A stretch of 64,000 nt of DNA from NCBI RefSeq assembly GCF_900105905.1, contig NZ_FNSV01000005.1, positions 8,261,001 through 8,325,000 on the forward strand, written 5' to 3'. Below, one piece after another: positions 43,253 through 52,721 of the stretch. The notes under the pieces were generated by a model. That model made no database searches and was not told where the DNA came from. It saw nothing but the letters and a program-made list of their open reading frames with translations. This DNA comes from Rhodococcus koreensis (lineage in GTDB: Bacteria > Actinomycetota > Actinomycetes > Mycobacteriales > Mycobacteriaceae). The position numbers and the translations under genes are program-made. Position 1 is the first letter of the stretch. Every line of letters begins with the position of its first letter.

Positions 43253-44062
43253 GTGGACCCGCTCACCGAGCGCACCCCACGGGTCGTTTCTGCTGTCAAG
43301 CTGCTGCGCACCGCGGAACGACGCAAGGTTGGGCGCTTCCTGGTGGAGGGGGAGAACTCCGTCGGCGAGGCACTCGCCACCCACCCGGTGCACGACCTCT
43401 TCTACACCGCGGACGCGGAGCAGCGGTACTCGACGCTGATCGACCGGGCGCACGCCGTGGGTGTCCGCACGTCGCTGGTGACGGATCGGGCGGTTCGTGC
43501 GCTCAGCGACACGGTGACCCCGCCGGGTCTCGTCGCGGTGTGCGATCTCCTCGACGTTCCGCTGGCCGAGGCGATGGGTCCCGGAACCCGCCTGCTGGCG
43601 GTTCCCGTCGCGGTCGCGGAGCCGGGCAACGCGGGCACCGTCATCCGGGTCGCGGACGCGGTAGGTGCGGACGCGGCGATTCTCGCGGGCGACAGCGTCG
43701 ACCCGCACAACGGAAAATGTGTCCGGGCGTCCGCCGGAAGTCTCTTCCACCTTCCGGTGGTGCGTGAACGGGACACGGCCGCGGTTCTCGACAGCATCAG
43801 CGCGGCGGGCATCCAGTTGCTCGCCACGGCGGCGGACGGCGAAGTCGATCTGGACGACGCCGACGAACTCCTGGCCCGCCCCACGGCGTGGTTGTTCGGC
43901 AACGAGGCCCATGGCCTCGATGCGCCCACCGCGGCGCGAGCGGACCACCGGGTGCGGATCCCGATCCACGGTCGCGCCGAGAGCCTCAACCTGGCGACGG
44001 CGGCGTCGATCTGCCTGTATTCGAGCGCCCGGGTCCAGAACCGCATGCGAACCGACAGCTGA
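43253..44062 (+). CDS. tsnR: SpoU/TrmH-family 23S rRNA methyltransferase
   Basis: A 269-residue protein. A substrate-binding N-terminal domain (about 10-100: VVSAVKLLRTAERRKVGRFL, VEGENSVGEAL) precedes a SPOUT domain with the three SpoU motifs: AVAEPGNAGTVIRVADAVGA (near 125), LFGNEAHGLDAPTA (near 220) and RIPIHGRAESLNLATAASIC (near 240), which together form the trefoil knot. It methylates 2'-hydroxyl or base positions in rRNA. The position after rplT matches tsnR in mycobacteria. The start is a GTG with a weak ribosome binding site; a few upstream codons are also open. Confidence 0.9.
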   Translation: MDPLTERTPRVVSAVKLLRTAERRKVGRFLVEGENSVGEALATHPVHDLFYTADAEQRYSTLIDRAHAVGVRTSLVTDRAVRALSDTVTPPGLVAVCDLLDVPLAEAMGPGTRLLAVPVAVAEPGNAGTVIRVADAVGADAAILAGDSVDPHNGKCVRASAGSLFHLPVVRERDTAAVLDSISAAGIQLLATAADGEVDLDDADELLARPTAWLFGNEAHGLDAPTAARADHRVRIPIHGRAESLNLATAASICLYSSARVQNRMRTDS

Positions 44063-44155
44063 AACGGCGAAAATCGGATCGCATAGGATTTGACGGCGAG
44101 CTGTTCGGTTTCGTCGAGAGTGTTGACTGAAAGAACGTAAGGAGTGGCACCGGTC

Positions 44156-45241
44156 GTGGCTAAAAAAGAGGGCGCTGCCTCCACGGGGGTCGAAGGCGGC
44201 GCGATCGATGCGAGTGCGCTCACCGAGGACGCCCTGACCGCGGCGGCGGAGAGCGCCGAGAAGGCGTTCGCGTCGGTGGCGGATCTCGACGACCTGGCGA
44301 AGGCCAAGGTCGAGCACATGGGCGACAAGTCGCCGATCGCCCTCGCCCGCCGCGGACTGGGAGCCCTTCCGGGCAAGGAGAAGGCCGACGCGGGCAAGCG
44401 CGTGAACGTCGCCCGCACTCGGATCAGTGCGGCGTTCGACGAGCGCCGCGCCGTGCTGCTCGCCGAGCGCGACGCCGCCGTTCTCGTGGCCGAGGCCATC
44501 GACGTGACGCTGCCGTCGCAGCGTCAGCCGGTGGGTGCCCGCCACCCGATCAGCATCATCTCCGAGCAGGTCGAGGACGTGTTCGTGGCCATGGGCTGGG
44601 AGGTCGCCGAGGGGCCGGAGGTGGAGACCGAGCACTTCAACTTCGATGCCCTGAACTTCCTGCCCGATCACCCCGCGCGGACGATGCAGGACACGTTCCA
44701 CATCGCACCGGAGGGTTCGCGACAGGTGCTCCGCACGCACACGTCGCCGGTGCAGGTGCGCACGATGCTCTCGCGCGAGGTGCCGATCTACGTGGTGTGC
44801 CCCGGACGGACGTTCCGCACCGACGAACTCGACGCGACACACACCCCCGTCTTCTCCCAGGTGGAGGGGCTCGCGGTCGACAAGGGCCTCACCATGGCGC
44901 ATCTGCGCGGCACGCTCGACGCGTTCGCCCGCGCACTGTTCGGTCCCGAGACCCGCACCCGGATGCGCCCGAACTACTTCCCGTTCACGGAACCGTCCGC
45001 CGAGGTGGACGTGTGGTTCCCGAACAAGAAGGGCGGCGCGGGCTGGGTCGAGTGGGGCGGCTGCGGAATGGTCAACCCGAATGTGCTGCGCGCCTCCGGA
45101 ATCGACCCCGACGTGTACACCGGGTTCGCGTTCGGCATGGGGCTCGAGCGCACACTCCAGTTCCGGAACGGGATCCCGGACATGCGCGACATCGTCGAGG
45201 GCGACGTGCGGTTCACGCTGCCCTTCGGTGTCCAGGGCTGA
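44156..45241 (+). CDS. pheS: Phenylalanyl-tRNA synthetase alpha subunit
   Basis: A 361-residue protein. The N-terminal coiled coil (about 30-100) contains KVEHMGDKSPIALARRGLGA. Class II motif 1 lies near HPISIISEQVEDVFVAMGWE, motif 2 in FRTDELDATHTPVFSQVEGL and motif 3 in YTGFAFGMGLERTLQFR. The substrate residues in GGAGWVEWGGCGMVNPNVL are intact. The GTG at 44156 has AAGGAG 11-12 bases upstream; the GTG at 44144 is in frame but directly abuts the ribosome binding site. A TAGGAT hexamer near 44084 could be its own -10. It forms an alpha2-beta2 enzyme with PheT. Confidence 0.95.
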   Translation: MAKKEGAASTGVEGGAIDASALTEDALTAAAESAEKAFASVADLDDLAKAKVEHMGDKSPIALARRGLGALPGKEKADAGKRVNVARTRISAAFDERRAVLLAERDAAVLVAEAIDVTLPSQRQPVGARHPISIISEQVEDVFVAMGWEVAEGPEVETEHFNFDALNFLPDHPARTMQDTFHIAPEGSRQVLRTHTSPVQVRTMLSREVPIYVVCPGRTFRTDELDATHTPVFSQVEGLAVDKGLTMAHLRGTLDAFARALFGPETRTRMRPNYFPFTEPSAEVDVWFPNKKGGAGWVEWGGCGMVNPNVLRASGIDPDVYTGFAFGMGLERTLQFRNGIPDMRDIVEGDVRFTLPFGVQG

Positions 45242-45308
45242 CCCCGCGTCACCCGGATCCCGTCCACCACAGTCACGACATCTTCACGAACGAGAGAGCT
45301 GAGCAGAC

Positions 45309-47795
45309 GTGCGAGTAGCGCAATCCTGGCTGACCGAGATCCTGCAGCGTGCCACCCCGGACTGGGACGTCACCGCCGAGGAACTCGACGCAGGTTTCGT
45401 CCGGGTCGGGCTCGAGGTCGAGGAAGTCGACCGGCTCGAGCCCGTCGACGGCCCCCTCGTGGTCGGCAAGGTTCTCGAGATCACCGAGCTCACCGAATTC
45501 AAGAAGCCGATCCGCTTCTGCACGGTGGATGTGGGGGCGGCCGAGCCGCAGGGCATCGTGTGCGGCGCCCGGAACTTCGCCGAAGGCGACCTCGTGGTGG
45601 TCGCGCTCCCGGGCGCGGTCCTTCCCGGTGGTTTCGCCATCGCGTCCCGCAAGACGTACGGGCAGGTCTCCGACGGGATGATCTGCTCGGTGGCCGAACT
45701 GGGCATCGGCAAGGATCACTCGGGCATCCTCGTCCTCGAGCCGGGCACCGCACTCCCGGGTGCGGACGCCAACGAGTTGATGGGTCTGCACGACACGGTC
45801 ATCGAACTCAACATCACCCCGGACCGCGGCTACTGCTTCTCTGTCCGCGGGCTCACCCGTGAACTGGCGTGCGGGTTCGACCTGGACTTCGCCGACCCCG
45901 CCGCGGTGCCGCCGTCTCCGGCGGACGGGGAGGCGTGGCCGATCCGCGTCGAACCCGAGTCGAAGGCGACGCGCTTCGCCGCCCGCCGGGTGACGGGTAT
46001 CGATCCGAATGCGGTGAGTCCGTGGTGGCTGCAGCGCCGGTTGCTGCTGTCGGGTGTCCGGCCGATCTCGCCGGCCGTCGATGTCACCAACTACGTTCTG
46101 CTCGAACTGGGCCAGCCGCTGCACGCGTTCGACGCCGCGAAGATCAGCGGCGAGCTCGTCGTGCGCCGCGCGGTGGCGGGGGAGAAGCTGACGACTCTCG
46201 ACGAGACCGAGCGCGTCCTCGATCCCGAGGACGTCGTGATCGCCGACGATTCGGGGGTCCTGTCGCTGGCAGGCATCATGGGTGGCGCGTCCACCGAGGT
46301 CGGACCCGGAACCACCGACATCCTGCTCGAGGCGGCCACGTGGGATCCGCTCGCGGTGTTCAAGACCGCGCGCAGGCACAAGCTGACGAGCGAGGCGGGC
46401 AAGCGTTTCGAACGCGTCGTCGATCCCGAGATCCCCGTTGCGGCACTGGACCGCGCTGCCGCACTGCTCGTCGACATCGCCGGCGGACGGGTCGAGTCGG
46501 CGCTCACCGACATCGGCGAGGTCACCCCGCACCAGCCCATCCACATGGACATCGACCTCCCCGACCGCGTGGCGGGCGTCGACTACCCCACCGGCACCGC
46601 GGCACGCCGCCTGACGCAGATCGGCTGCAACGTCGAGGTCGGCGTCAGCGACAGCGGGCACGGCCAGCTCGTCGCGGCCCCGCCGTCGTGGCGGCCCGAC
46701 CTGGTGCAGCCCGCCGACCTGGTCGAGGAAGTGCTGCGCCTCGAGGGTCTCGAGAAGATTCCGTCGGTGCTGCCCGCGGCCCCCGCAGGTCGCGGGCTGA
46801 CGCCGACGCAGCGCCGCAAGCGGGCCGTCGGCCGCGCCCTGGCGTTCTCGGGGTACGTCGAGATCCTTCCCCCCGTCTTCCTGCCCACCGCAGTCTTCGA
46901 CACGTGGGGGCTGGACCCGGAGGATCCGCGCAGGAACACCGGCCGGGTGCTCAATCCGCTCGAATCGGATCGGCCGGAACTGGCCACGACGTTGCTGCCC
47001 GGACTGCTCGAGGTCCTCGCCCGCAACGTCTCCCGCGGTCAGCGCGACCTGTCGCTGTTCGGCATCGCGCAGGTCGTGCTGCCCGGCGCGGACACGAAGC
47101 CGGTCGCGGCGCTGCCGGTGGACCGTCGTCCGACCGACGAGCAGATCACGGCGCTGCTGCAGTCGCTGCCGGATCAGCCGGTGCACGTGGCGGCGGTGCT
47201 CACCGGGCAGCGTGAGCCGAGTGGTCCGTGGGGCGCGGGACGCGCAGCCGACGCCACCGACGCGTTCGCCGCAGCCCGCACGGTGGCCGCCGCGGCCGGT
47301 GTCGAGCTGGAGTTCCGCGCGACGCAGTACCTGCCGTGGCACCCGGGCCGGGGCGCGGAACTTCTCGTGAACGGCGTAGTCGTCGGACACGCGGGCGAGT
47401 TGCACCCCGCGGTGCTCGAGCGCGCCGGGCTTCCCCCGCGGACGAGTGCCGTGGAGATCGATCTGAGTGCCCTGCCGCTGGTGGAGAATCTGCCTGCGCC
47501 GAAGGTCTCGCCGTTCCCCGCCGTCCTTCAGGACGTGGCGGTCGTCGTCGACACCGCGGTTCCCGCCGCCGAGGTCCAGGCGGCCCTGCGGTCGGGTGGC
47601 GGGGAACTCCTCGAGGACATCCGGTTGTTCGACGTGTTCGAGGGTGAGCAGGTCGGGGAGGGCCGGAAGTCGCTGGCGTTCGCGCTGCGATTCCGGGGCG
47701 CCGACCGCACTCTGACCGAGGACGAGGCGAGCGCCGCTCGCGATGCCGCGGTCGCCGCGGCGACCGCGGCGGTGGGTGCCGAACTGCGCAGCTGA
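45309..47795 (+). CDS. pheT: Phenylalanyl-tRNA synthetase beta subunit
   Basis: An 828-residue protein. Domains in order: tRNA-binding OB-fold (about 45-155, VVGKVLEITELTEFKKPIRF), B3/B4 editing domain (about 215-395, LQRRLLLSGVRPISPAVDVT then NYVLLELGQPLHAFDA), B5 (about 415-490), the catalytic-like core (about 510-720) and the FDX-ACB anticodon-binding domain (about 735-828, PKVSPFPAVLQDVAVVVDTA). It hydrolyses Tyr-tRNAPhe and helps bind tRNA. The GTG is 67 bases after pheS. The gap contains no terminator, so pheST is co-transcribed. Confidence 0.96.
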   Translation: MRVAQSWLTEILQRATPDWDVTAEELDAGFVRVGLEVEEVDRLEPVDGPLVVGKVLEITELTEFKKPIRFCTVDVGAAEPQGIVCGARNFAEGDLVVVALPGAVLPGGFAIASRKTYGQVSDGMICSVAELGIGKDHSGILVLEPGTALPGADANELMGLHDTVIELNITPDRGYCFSVRGLTRELACGFDLDFADPAAVPPSPADGEAWPIRVEPESKATRFAARRVTGIDPNAVSPWWLQRRLLLSGVRPISPAVDVTNYVLLELGQPLHAFDAAKISGELVVRRAVAGEKLTTLDETERVLDPEDVVIADDSGVLSLAGIMGGASTEVGPGTTDILLEAATWDPLAVFKTARRHKLTSEAGKRFERVVDPEIPVAALDRAAALLVDIAGGRVESALTDIGEVTPHQPIHMDIDLPDRVAGVDYPTGTAARRLTQIGCNVEVGVSDSGHGQLVAAPPSWRPDLVQPADLVEEVLRLEGLEKIPSVLPAAPAGRGLTPTQRRKRAVGRALAFSGYVEILPPVFLPTAVFDTWGLDPEDPRRNTGRVLNPLESDRPELATTLLPGLLEVLARNVSRGQRDLSLFGIAQVVLPGADTKPVAALPVDRRPTDEQITALLQSLPDQPVHVAAVLTGQREPSGPWGAGRAADATDAFAAARTVAAAAGVELEFRATQYLPWHPGRGAELLVNGVVVGHAGELHPAVLERAGLPPRTSAVEIDLSALPLVENLPAPKVSPFPAVLQDVAVVVDTAVPAAEVQAALRSGGGELLEDIRLFDVFEGEQVGEGRKSLAFALRFRGADRTLTEDEASAARDAAVAAATAAVGAELRS

Positions 47796-47838
47796 CCCGT
47801 AGCCTGGGTGGAGGGCCCGGGACGGTGAGGAGCAGGCG

Positions 47839-48237
47839 ATGACCGAGGTGCGCGACGTCGTGGCGGCGGCCAGTCAGTTGACCGACGCCGAGTTCCTCGA
47901 GGTGGTGCGTGCGGTGGCCGCCGGACGTCCGGGTCTCGGCGCGCTTCTCGCGGCCGTGGACGTGGGTGCGGCGATTCCGGCCGAGGATCCGGTGACCGCG
48001 GAGGTCGTGCCCCACGTCGTGCTGGGTGTGCCGGAGCCGGACTACACCCCGGGCGGTGTCCCGACGTTCGACCGCGTACGTGAGCGGATCGAGGGACGGT
48101 TCGGCACGGCGATGGGCTCCTCGGAACTCGCGCACGACAGCCCGTCGGGGCAATCGCTGGAGGATGCGTGGGAGAAGCGGGAGAAGGCGGGTAAGGCCAA
48201 GCTCGACGAGATCCGGCGGTCGCTCGGCAAGCAGTGA
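47839..48237 (+). CDS. Hypothetical protein, 132 residues
   Basis: A soluble acidic protein: MTEVRDVVAAASQLTDAEFL, VVRAVAAGRPGLGALLAAVD, then a loop with PDYTPGGVPTFDRVRERIEG and a charged C-terminal helix (LEDAWEKREKAGKAKLDEIR). GAGGAGC eight bases before the ATG and normal codon bias support a real gene. TAGCCT about 35 bases upstream could be an independent promoter. No family is recognised. It sits between pheT and the argC promoter. Confidence 0.7.
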   Translation: MTEVRDVVAAASQLTDAEFLEVVRAVAAGRPGLGALLAAVDVGAAIPAEDPVTAEVVPHVVLGVPEPDYTPGGVPTFDRVRERIEGRFGTAMGSSELAHDSPSGQSLEDAWEKREKAGKAKLDEIRRSLGKQ

Positions 48238-48268
48238 CCGCGGTTTCCGTCCCGCCGAAAGACCACGT

Positions 48269-48298
48269 TGTGTATTAGCTTGCATGATGATGCATAAT
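48269..48298 (+). promoter_or_regulatory. argC promoter with overlapping ArgR box
   Basis: TTGTGT (48269-48274), 18 bases, CATAAT (48293-48298), then seven bases to the argC ATG, fitting a leaderless start. The 18-bp near-palindrome TTGCATGATGATGCATAA (48280-48297) resembles an ARG box and covers the -10, so ArgR-arginine would block polymerase. Confidence 0.75.
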
Positions 48299-48305
48299 CA
48301 ATCGT

Positions 48306-49361
48306 ATGACTGAGCACGCGGGAAAACCGATCAGGATTGCCGTCGCCGGCGCGAGCGGATACGCCGGTGGCGAAGTGCTGCGTCTGCTGCTGGGGCACCC
48401 GTCGTATGCGGACGGTTCGCTCGTCATCGGCGCGCTCACCGCCGGCGGCAACGCCGGCTCGACCCTGGGCTCACACCATCCGCATCTGCTTCCCCTCGCC
48501 GACCGAGTGCTGGAAGACACCACCGTCGACACGCTCTCCGGTCACGACGTGGTGTTCCTCGGTCTGCCGCACGGCAATTCGGCGCAGTACGCGAAGGACC
48601 TGCCCGAGTCCACGGTCATCATCGACTGCGGCGCGGACTTCCGGCTGACGAACGCCGAGGACTGGGAGCGGTACTACAAGAGCCCGCACGCAGGTAGCTG
48701 GCCGTACGGACTTCCGGAACTTCCCGGTGCCCGCGAGAAGTTGGCGGGCGCCACCCGCATCGCCGTCCCCGGGTGCTTCCCGACGGTGTCGAGCCTGGCG
48801 ATGGCTCCCGCGGTCGCGGCGGGCGTCGTCGAACCGCGGGTCACGATCGTCGCGGTGACCGGCGCGTCCGGCGCGGGACGTGCCCCCAAGGCCGATCTGC
48901 TCGGCTCCGAGGTGATGGGTTCGGTCCGCGCGTACGGCGTCGGCGGCGTGCACCGCCACACACCGGAGATCATCCAGAATCTCTCCGAACTCGCCGGTGA
49001 GCGTGTCACCGTGTCGTTCACCCCCGTGCTGGCGCCCATGCCGCGCGGCATCCTCGCCACCTGCACCGCGGTCACCACGGCGACCGAGGACGAGGTGCGC
49101 GCGATCTACGAAAAGGCTTACGCGGACGAGCCGTTCGTGCACGTGCTGCCCCAGGGCGTGCTGCCGCAGACCGGGGCGGTCATCGGATCGAACGCGGTCC
49201 AGATCGCGGTGACGGTCGACGCCGACGCCGGACAGATCGTCGTGATCGCCGTGATCGACAACCTTGCGAAGGGCACCGCCGGGGGAGCGGTGCAATCGAT
49301 GAATCTTGCGCTTGGACTACCCGAGACCGCCGGTCTCTCGACAGTGGGAGTTGCCCCGTGA
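48306..49361 (+). CDS. argC: N-acetyl-gamma-glutamyl-phosphate reductase
   Basis: A 351-residue protein. The NADP site is IRIAVAGASGYAGGEVLRLL (near 10). The catalytic cysteine is in RIAVPGCFPTVSSLAMAPAV (near 157), followed by VTGASGAGRAPKADLLGSEV and GVGGVHRHTPEI with the active-site histidine. It reduces N-acetylglutamyl phosphate to the semialdehyde, the third step of arginine synthesis. It is the first gene of the arg operon; its stop overlaps the argJ GTG by four bases. Confidence 0.97.
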   Translation: MTEHAGKPIRIAVAGASGYAGGEVLRLLLGHPSYADGSLVIGALTAGGNAGSTLGSHHPHLLPLADRVLEDTTVDTLSGHDVVFLGLPHGNSAQYAKDLPESTVIIDCGADFRLTNAEDWERYYKSPHAGSWPYGLPELPGAREKLAGATRIAVPGCFPTVSSLAMAPAVAAGVVEPRVTIVAVTGASGAGRAPKADLLGSEVMGSVRAYGVGGVHRHTPEIIQNLSELAGERVTVSFTPVLAPMPRGILATCTAVTTATEDEVRAIYEKAYADEPFVHVLPQGVLPQTGAVIGSNAVQIAVTVDADAGQIVVIAVIDNLAKGTAGGAVQSMNLALGLPETAGLSTVGVAP

Positions 49362-50602
49362 GCAGTGACAGCACGATCGATCCGCACCCGACCCGGGAAG
49401 TCGCCGGCGGCACCCTGGTCCGCAGCCAGGGGGTGTCGGGGCCCGCGGGCTTCCGCGCGTCCGGGATCAAGGCGGGTATCAAGGCGAGCGGAAACGCCGA
49501 CCTGGCCCTCGTCCTCAACGAGGGGCCGGAACTCGCGGCGGCGGGCGTCTTCACCGCGAACAAGGTGAAAGCCGCCCCCGTGCTGTGGTCGCAGCAGGTG
49601 CTCACCACGGGCAGGCTGCGCGCCGTCGTGCTCAATTCGGGTGGTGCCAACGCGTGCACGGGTGCGGGCGGATTCCAGGACGCGCACAAGACGGCCGAGG
49701 AAGTGGCGTCGGCGCTGAGCAACTGGGGCACCGAGACCGGTGCCGTCGAGGTCGCGGTGTGCTCGACCGGTCTGATCGGCGACCGCCTGCCCATGGACAA
49801 GGTCCTGACCGGCGTCACGGAGGCCGTCCACGAACTCGCAGGCGGAATCTCGGGTGGCACCGACGCCGCGTACGCGATCATGACCACCGACACGGTGCCG
49901 AAGCAGGCCGCCCTGCATCATGCGGGCAAGTGGAACGTCGGCGGGATGGCGAAGGGCGCCGGCATGCTGGCGCCGGCGCTGGCGACGATGCTGTGCGTGG
50001 TGACGACAGACGCCGTCGCGACCGCCGCTCAACTCGACGCCGCGCTGCGGGCCGCCACCCGGCTGACGTTCGACCGACTGGACGTCGACGGTGCCACCTC
50101 GACCAACGACACCGTGCTGCTGCTCGCGTCCGGTGCGAGCAACGTGACACCCACCCAGGACGAACTGAACGCGGCCGTGACGGCCGTCTGCGACGATCTG
50201 GCCGAGCAGATGATGGCCGACGCGGAGGGCGTCACCAAGCGGGTGCAGGTCACCGTCAGCGGCGCGGTCAGCGAGCACGACGCGCTGATCGGGGCCCGGA
50301 CGGTGGCGCGGGACAGCCTCGTCAAGACGGCGCTGTTCGGTTCCGACCCCAACTGGGGCCGGGTCCTCGCCGCGATCGGCATCGCGCCGATCGAACTGGA
50401 CCCCGACAAGATCTCGGTGTCGTTCAACGGCGCCCCCGTCTGCATCGACGGCGTCGGCGCCCCGGGTGCGCGGGACGTGGACCTGAGCGACATCGACATC
50501 GCCCTCGACATCGACCTGGGTCTGGGCGAGCACGCGGTGACCATCCGGACCACCGACCTCTCGCACGCCTATGTCGAAGAGAATTCGGCGTATTCGTCAT
50601 GA
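49358..50602 (+). CDS. argJ: Glutamate N-acetyltransferase / amino-acid acetyltransferase
   Basis: A 414-residue precursor. The autocleavage threonine is in GAGMLAPALATMLCVVTTD (near 209), preceded by KWNVGGMAKG. Other family marks are LNSGGANACTGAGGFQDA, LDVDGATSTNDTVLLLASG and FGSDPNWGRVLAAIGIAP. The two chains form the active enzyme. It transfers acetyl from N-acetylornithine back to glutamate, making the pathway cyclic. GTG start and ATG of argB each overlap the neighbouring stop by four bases. Confidence 0.96.
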   Translation: MSSDSTIDPHPTREVAGGTLVRSQGVSGPAGFRASGIKAGIKASGNADLALVLNEGPELAAAGVFTANKVKAAPVLWSQQVLTTGRLRAVVLNSGGANACTGAGGFQDAHKTAEEVASALSNWGTETGAVEVAVCSTGLIGDRLPMDKVLTGVTEAVHELAGGISGGTDAAYAIMTTDTVPKQAALHHAGKWNVGGMAKGAGMLAPALATMLCVVTTDAVATAAQLDAALRAATRLTFDRLDVDGATSTNDTVLLLASGASNVTPTQDELNAAVTAVCDDLAEQMMADAEGVTKRVQVTVSGAVSEHDALIGARTVARDSLVKTALFGSDPNWGRVLAAIGIAPIELDPDKISVSFNGAPVCIDGVGAPGARDVDLSDIDIALDIDLGLGEHAVTIRTTDLSHAYVEENSAYSS

Positions 50603-51525
50603 CAGCGGCCAGCGAAGCGCTCACCGGCATCACCGATCACCAGAAGGCACACGTCCTGGCGGAGGCGCTGCCGTGGCTGCAGCAGTTCCGCGACAAGGTC
50701 GTCGTCGTGAAGTACGGCGGCAACGCCATGGTCGACGACGCGCTGAAGACGGCGTTCGCCGCCGACATGGCGTTCCTGCGGACGGTCGGAATTCAGCCGG
50801 TCGTCGTGCACGGCGGCGGCCCCCAGATCAATGCCATGCTCGGAAAGCTTGGCATGACAGGGGAATTCAAGGGCGGCTTCCGCGTCACCACCCCCGAGGT
50901 GATGGACGTCGTCCGGATGGTGCTGTTCGGTCAGGTCGGCCGCGAACTGGTCGGGCTGATCAACGCCCACGGACCGTACGCCGTCGGGATCTCCGGCGAG
51001 GACGCACATCTGTTCACCGCCACCAAGCGCACCGTGATGGTCGAGGGCAGGCCGACGGACATCGGACTCGTCGGCGACGTCACGACCGTGAATCCGGAGG
51101 CTGTTCTCGACCTCATCCGCGCGGGCCGAATTCCCGTGGTGTCGACCATCGCCCCCGACTCGGACGGTGTGGTGCACAACATCAACGCGGACACCGCCGC
51201 CGCCGCGCTCGCCGAGGCCATCGGCGCCGAAAAGCTCGTGGTCCTCACGGATGTCGAAGGGCTGTACACGAACTGGCCGGACCGCGATTCGCTGGCCACC
51301 GAGATCGACGTGGACGCGCTCGCGCAACTGCTGCCGAGTCTCGACGCAGGCATGGTGCCCAAGATGGAGGCCTGCCTGCGCGCGGTCCGCGGCGGGGTAC
51401 CCACCGCGCACGTCATCGACGGCCGCCTCGCGCATTCCGTTCTGCTCGAACTGTTCACCGGCGAGGGCATCGGCACGATGGTCACGCCCGCCCCGACTTC
51501 ACCTACCGAGGGAGTTGCCCCATGA
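50599..51525 (+). CDS. argB: Acetylglutamate kinase
   Basis: A 308-residue amino-acid kinase. The phosphate-binding lysine and glycines are in VVVVKYGGNAMVDD (near 35), with PVVVHGGGPQINAMLGKLG, GEFKGGFRVTTPEVMDVVRM and, late, VVLTDVEGLYTNWPD and LPSLDAGMVPKMEACLRAV. The N-terminal helix (EALTGITDHQKAHVLAEALP) before the kinase core is the feature of arginine-inhibited hexameric enzymes, so feedback control is likely. It phosphorylates N-acetylglutamate. Overlaps argJ and argD by four bases each. Confidence 0.97.
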   Translation: MTAASEALTGITDHQKAHVLAEALPWLQQFRDKVVVVKYGGNAMVDDALKTAFAADMAFLRTVGIQPVVVHGGGPQINAMLGKLGMTGEFKGGFRVTTPEVMDVVRMVLFGQVGRELVGLINAHGPYAVGISGEDAHLFTATKRTVMVEGRPTDIGLVGDVTTVNPEAVLDLIRAGRIPVVSTIAPDSDGVVHNINADTAAAALAEAIGAEKLVVLTDVEGLYTNWPDRDSLATEIDVDALAQLLPSLDAGMVPKMEACLRAVRGGVPTAHVIDGRLAHSVLLELFTGEGIGTMVTPAPTSPTEGVAP

Positions 51526-52721
51526 CCGGAACCCCGGAACTCCAGCAGCGCTGGTCCGGCGCCCTGATGAACACGTACGGCGTCCCCCGGGTGGCACTCA
51601 CGCGCGGTCAGGGTGCGGTGCTCACCGACGCCGACGGCAAGGAGTACGTCGACTTCCTCGCCGGCATCGCCGTCAACATCCTCGGGCACGCACACCCGGC
51701 GATCATCGAGGCCGTCACGGCGCAGTTGTCGACCCTCGGTCACGTGTCGAACCTGTACGCCAGCGAGCCGGCGATCGAACTGGCCGAGAAATTGCTGTCC
51801 CATCTGGGCGCACCCGGGCGCGTGTTCTTCTGCAATTCCGGCACGGAGGCCAACGAGGCGGCGTTCAAGCTCGCGCGGGCCACGGGACGATCGAAGATCA
51901 TCGCGGCGGAGAACTCCTTCCACGGCCGGACGATGGGCGCTCTCGCGCTCACCGGGCAGGCCGCCAAGCGGGCGCCGTTCGAGCCGATGCCTCCGGGTGT
52001 CATGCACGTGCCGTACGGCGACCTCGACGCACTCGACAAGGCCGTCGACGCCGACACCGCAGCCGTGTTCCTGGAGCCGATGATGGGCGAGGGCGGAGTC
52101 GTCGTTCCGCCGGAGGGATACCTCGCAGGCGCACGGCAGATCACCGCCGATCGCGGCGCACTGCTCGTGCTCGACGAAGTGCAGACCGGGATCGGCCGCA
52201 CCGGCTGGTTCTACGCTCACCAGGCGGTCGGGATCGTGCCCGACGTCATGACTCTCGCGAAGGGCTTGGGGGGCGGGATGCCGATCGGCGCGTGCATCGC
52301 CACCGGCGCGACCGCGGACCTGTTCGGGCCGGGCAAGCACGGCACGACGTTCGGCGGGAACCCTGTCTGCGCGTCGGCGGCGCTCGCCGTGCTGCGGACC
52401 ATCGCCGAGGACGACCTCATCTCCCGCGCCGACACGCTCGGCAAGACGCTGTCGGCAGGCATCGAAGGTCTCGGCCACCCGCTGATCGACCACGTCCGCG
52501 GCGCCGGACTGCTGCTCGGCATCGTCCTCACCCAGGACGTGGCCCCCGCGGTGGAGAACTCCGCCCGCGAGGCCGGATACCTGATCAACGCCGCGCAGCC
52601 GGGCGTCGTCCGGCTCGCTCCGCCCCTCGTCCTCACGGACGAGCAGGCCGAAGGATTCGTCGCGGCGCTGCCTGCGATCCTCGACAACGCGCAATCGGCC
52701 GCTCAGCCGGGAAAGCAGTGA
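51522..52721 (+). CDS. argD: Acetylornithine aminotransferase
   Basis: A 399-residue class III PLP aminotransferase. Motifs: FLAGIAVNILGHAHPAIIEA, VFFCNSGTEANEAAFKLARA (near 105), SFHGRTMGALALTG, the PLP-anchoring LLVLDEVQTGIGRTGWFYAH and the Schiff-base lysine in MTLAKGLGGGMPIGA (near 250). It converts N-acetylglutamate semialdehyde to N-acetylornithine and may also serve in lysine synthesis. The 4-base overlaps at both ends keep it in the coupled chain. Confidence 0.97.
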   Translation: MTGTPELQQRWSGALMNTYGVPRVALTRGQGAVLTDADGKEYVDFLAGIAVNILGHAHPAIIEAVTAQLSTLGHVSNLYASEPAIELAEKLLSHLGAPGRVFFCNSGTEANEAAFKLARATGRSKIIAAENSFHGRTMGALALTGQAAKRAPFEPMPPGVMHVPYGDLDALDKAVDADTAAVFLEPMMGEGGVVVPPEGYLAGARQITADRGALLVLDEVQTGIGRTGWFYAHQAVGIVPDVMTLAKGLGGGMPIGACIATGATADLFGPGKHGTTFGGNPVCASAALAVLRTIAEDDLISRADTLGKTLSAGIEGLGHPLIDHVRGAGLLLGIVLTQDVAPAVENSAREAGYLINAAQPGVVRLAPPLVLTDEQAEGFVAALPAILDNAQSAAQPGKQ

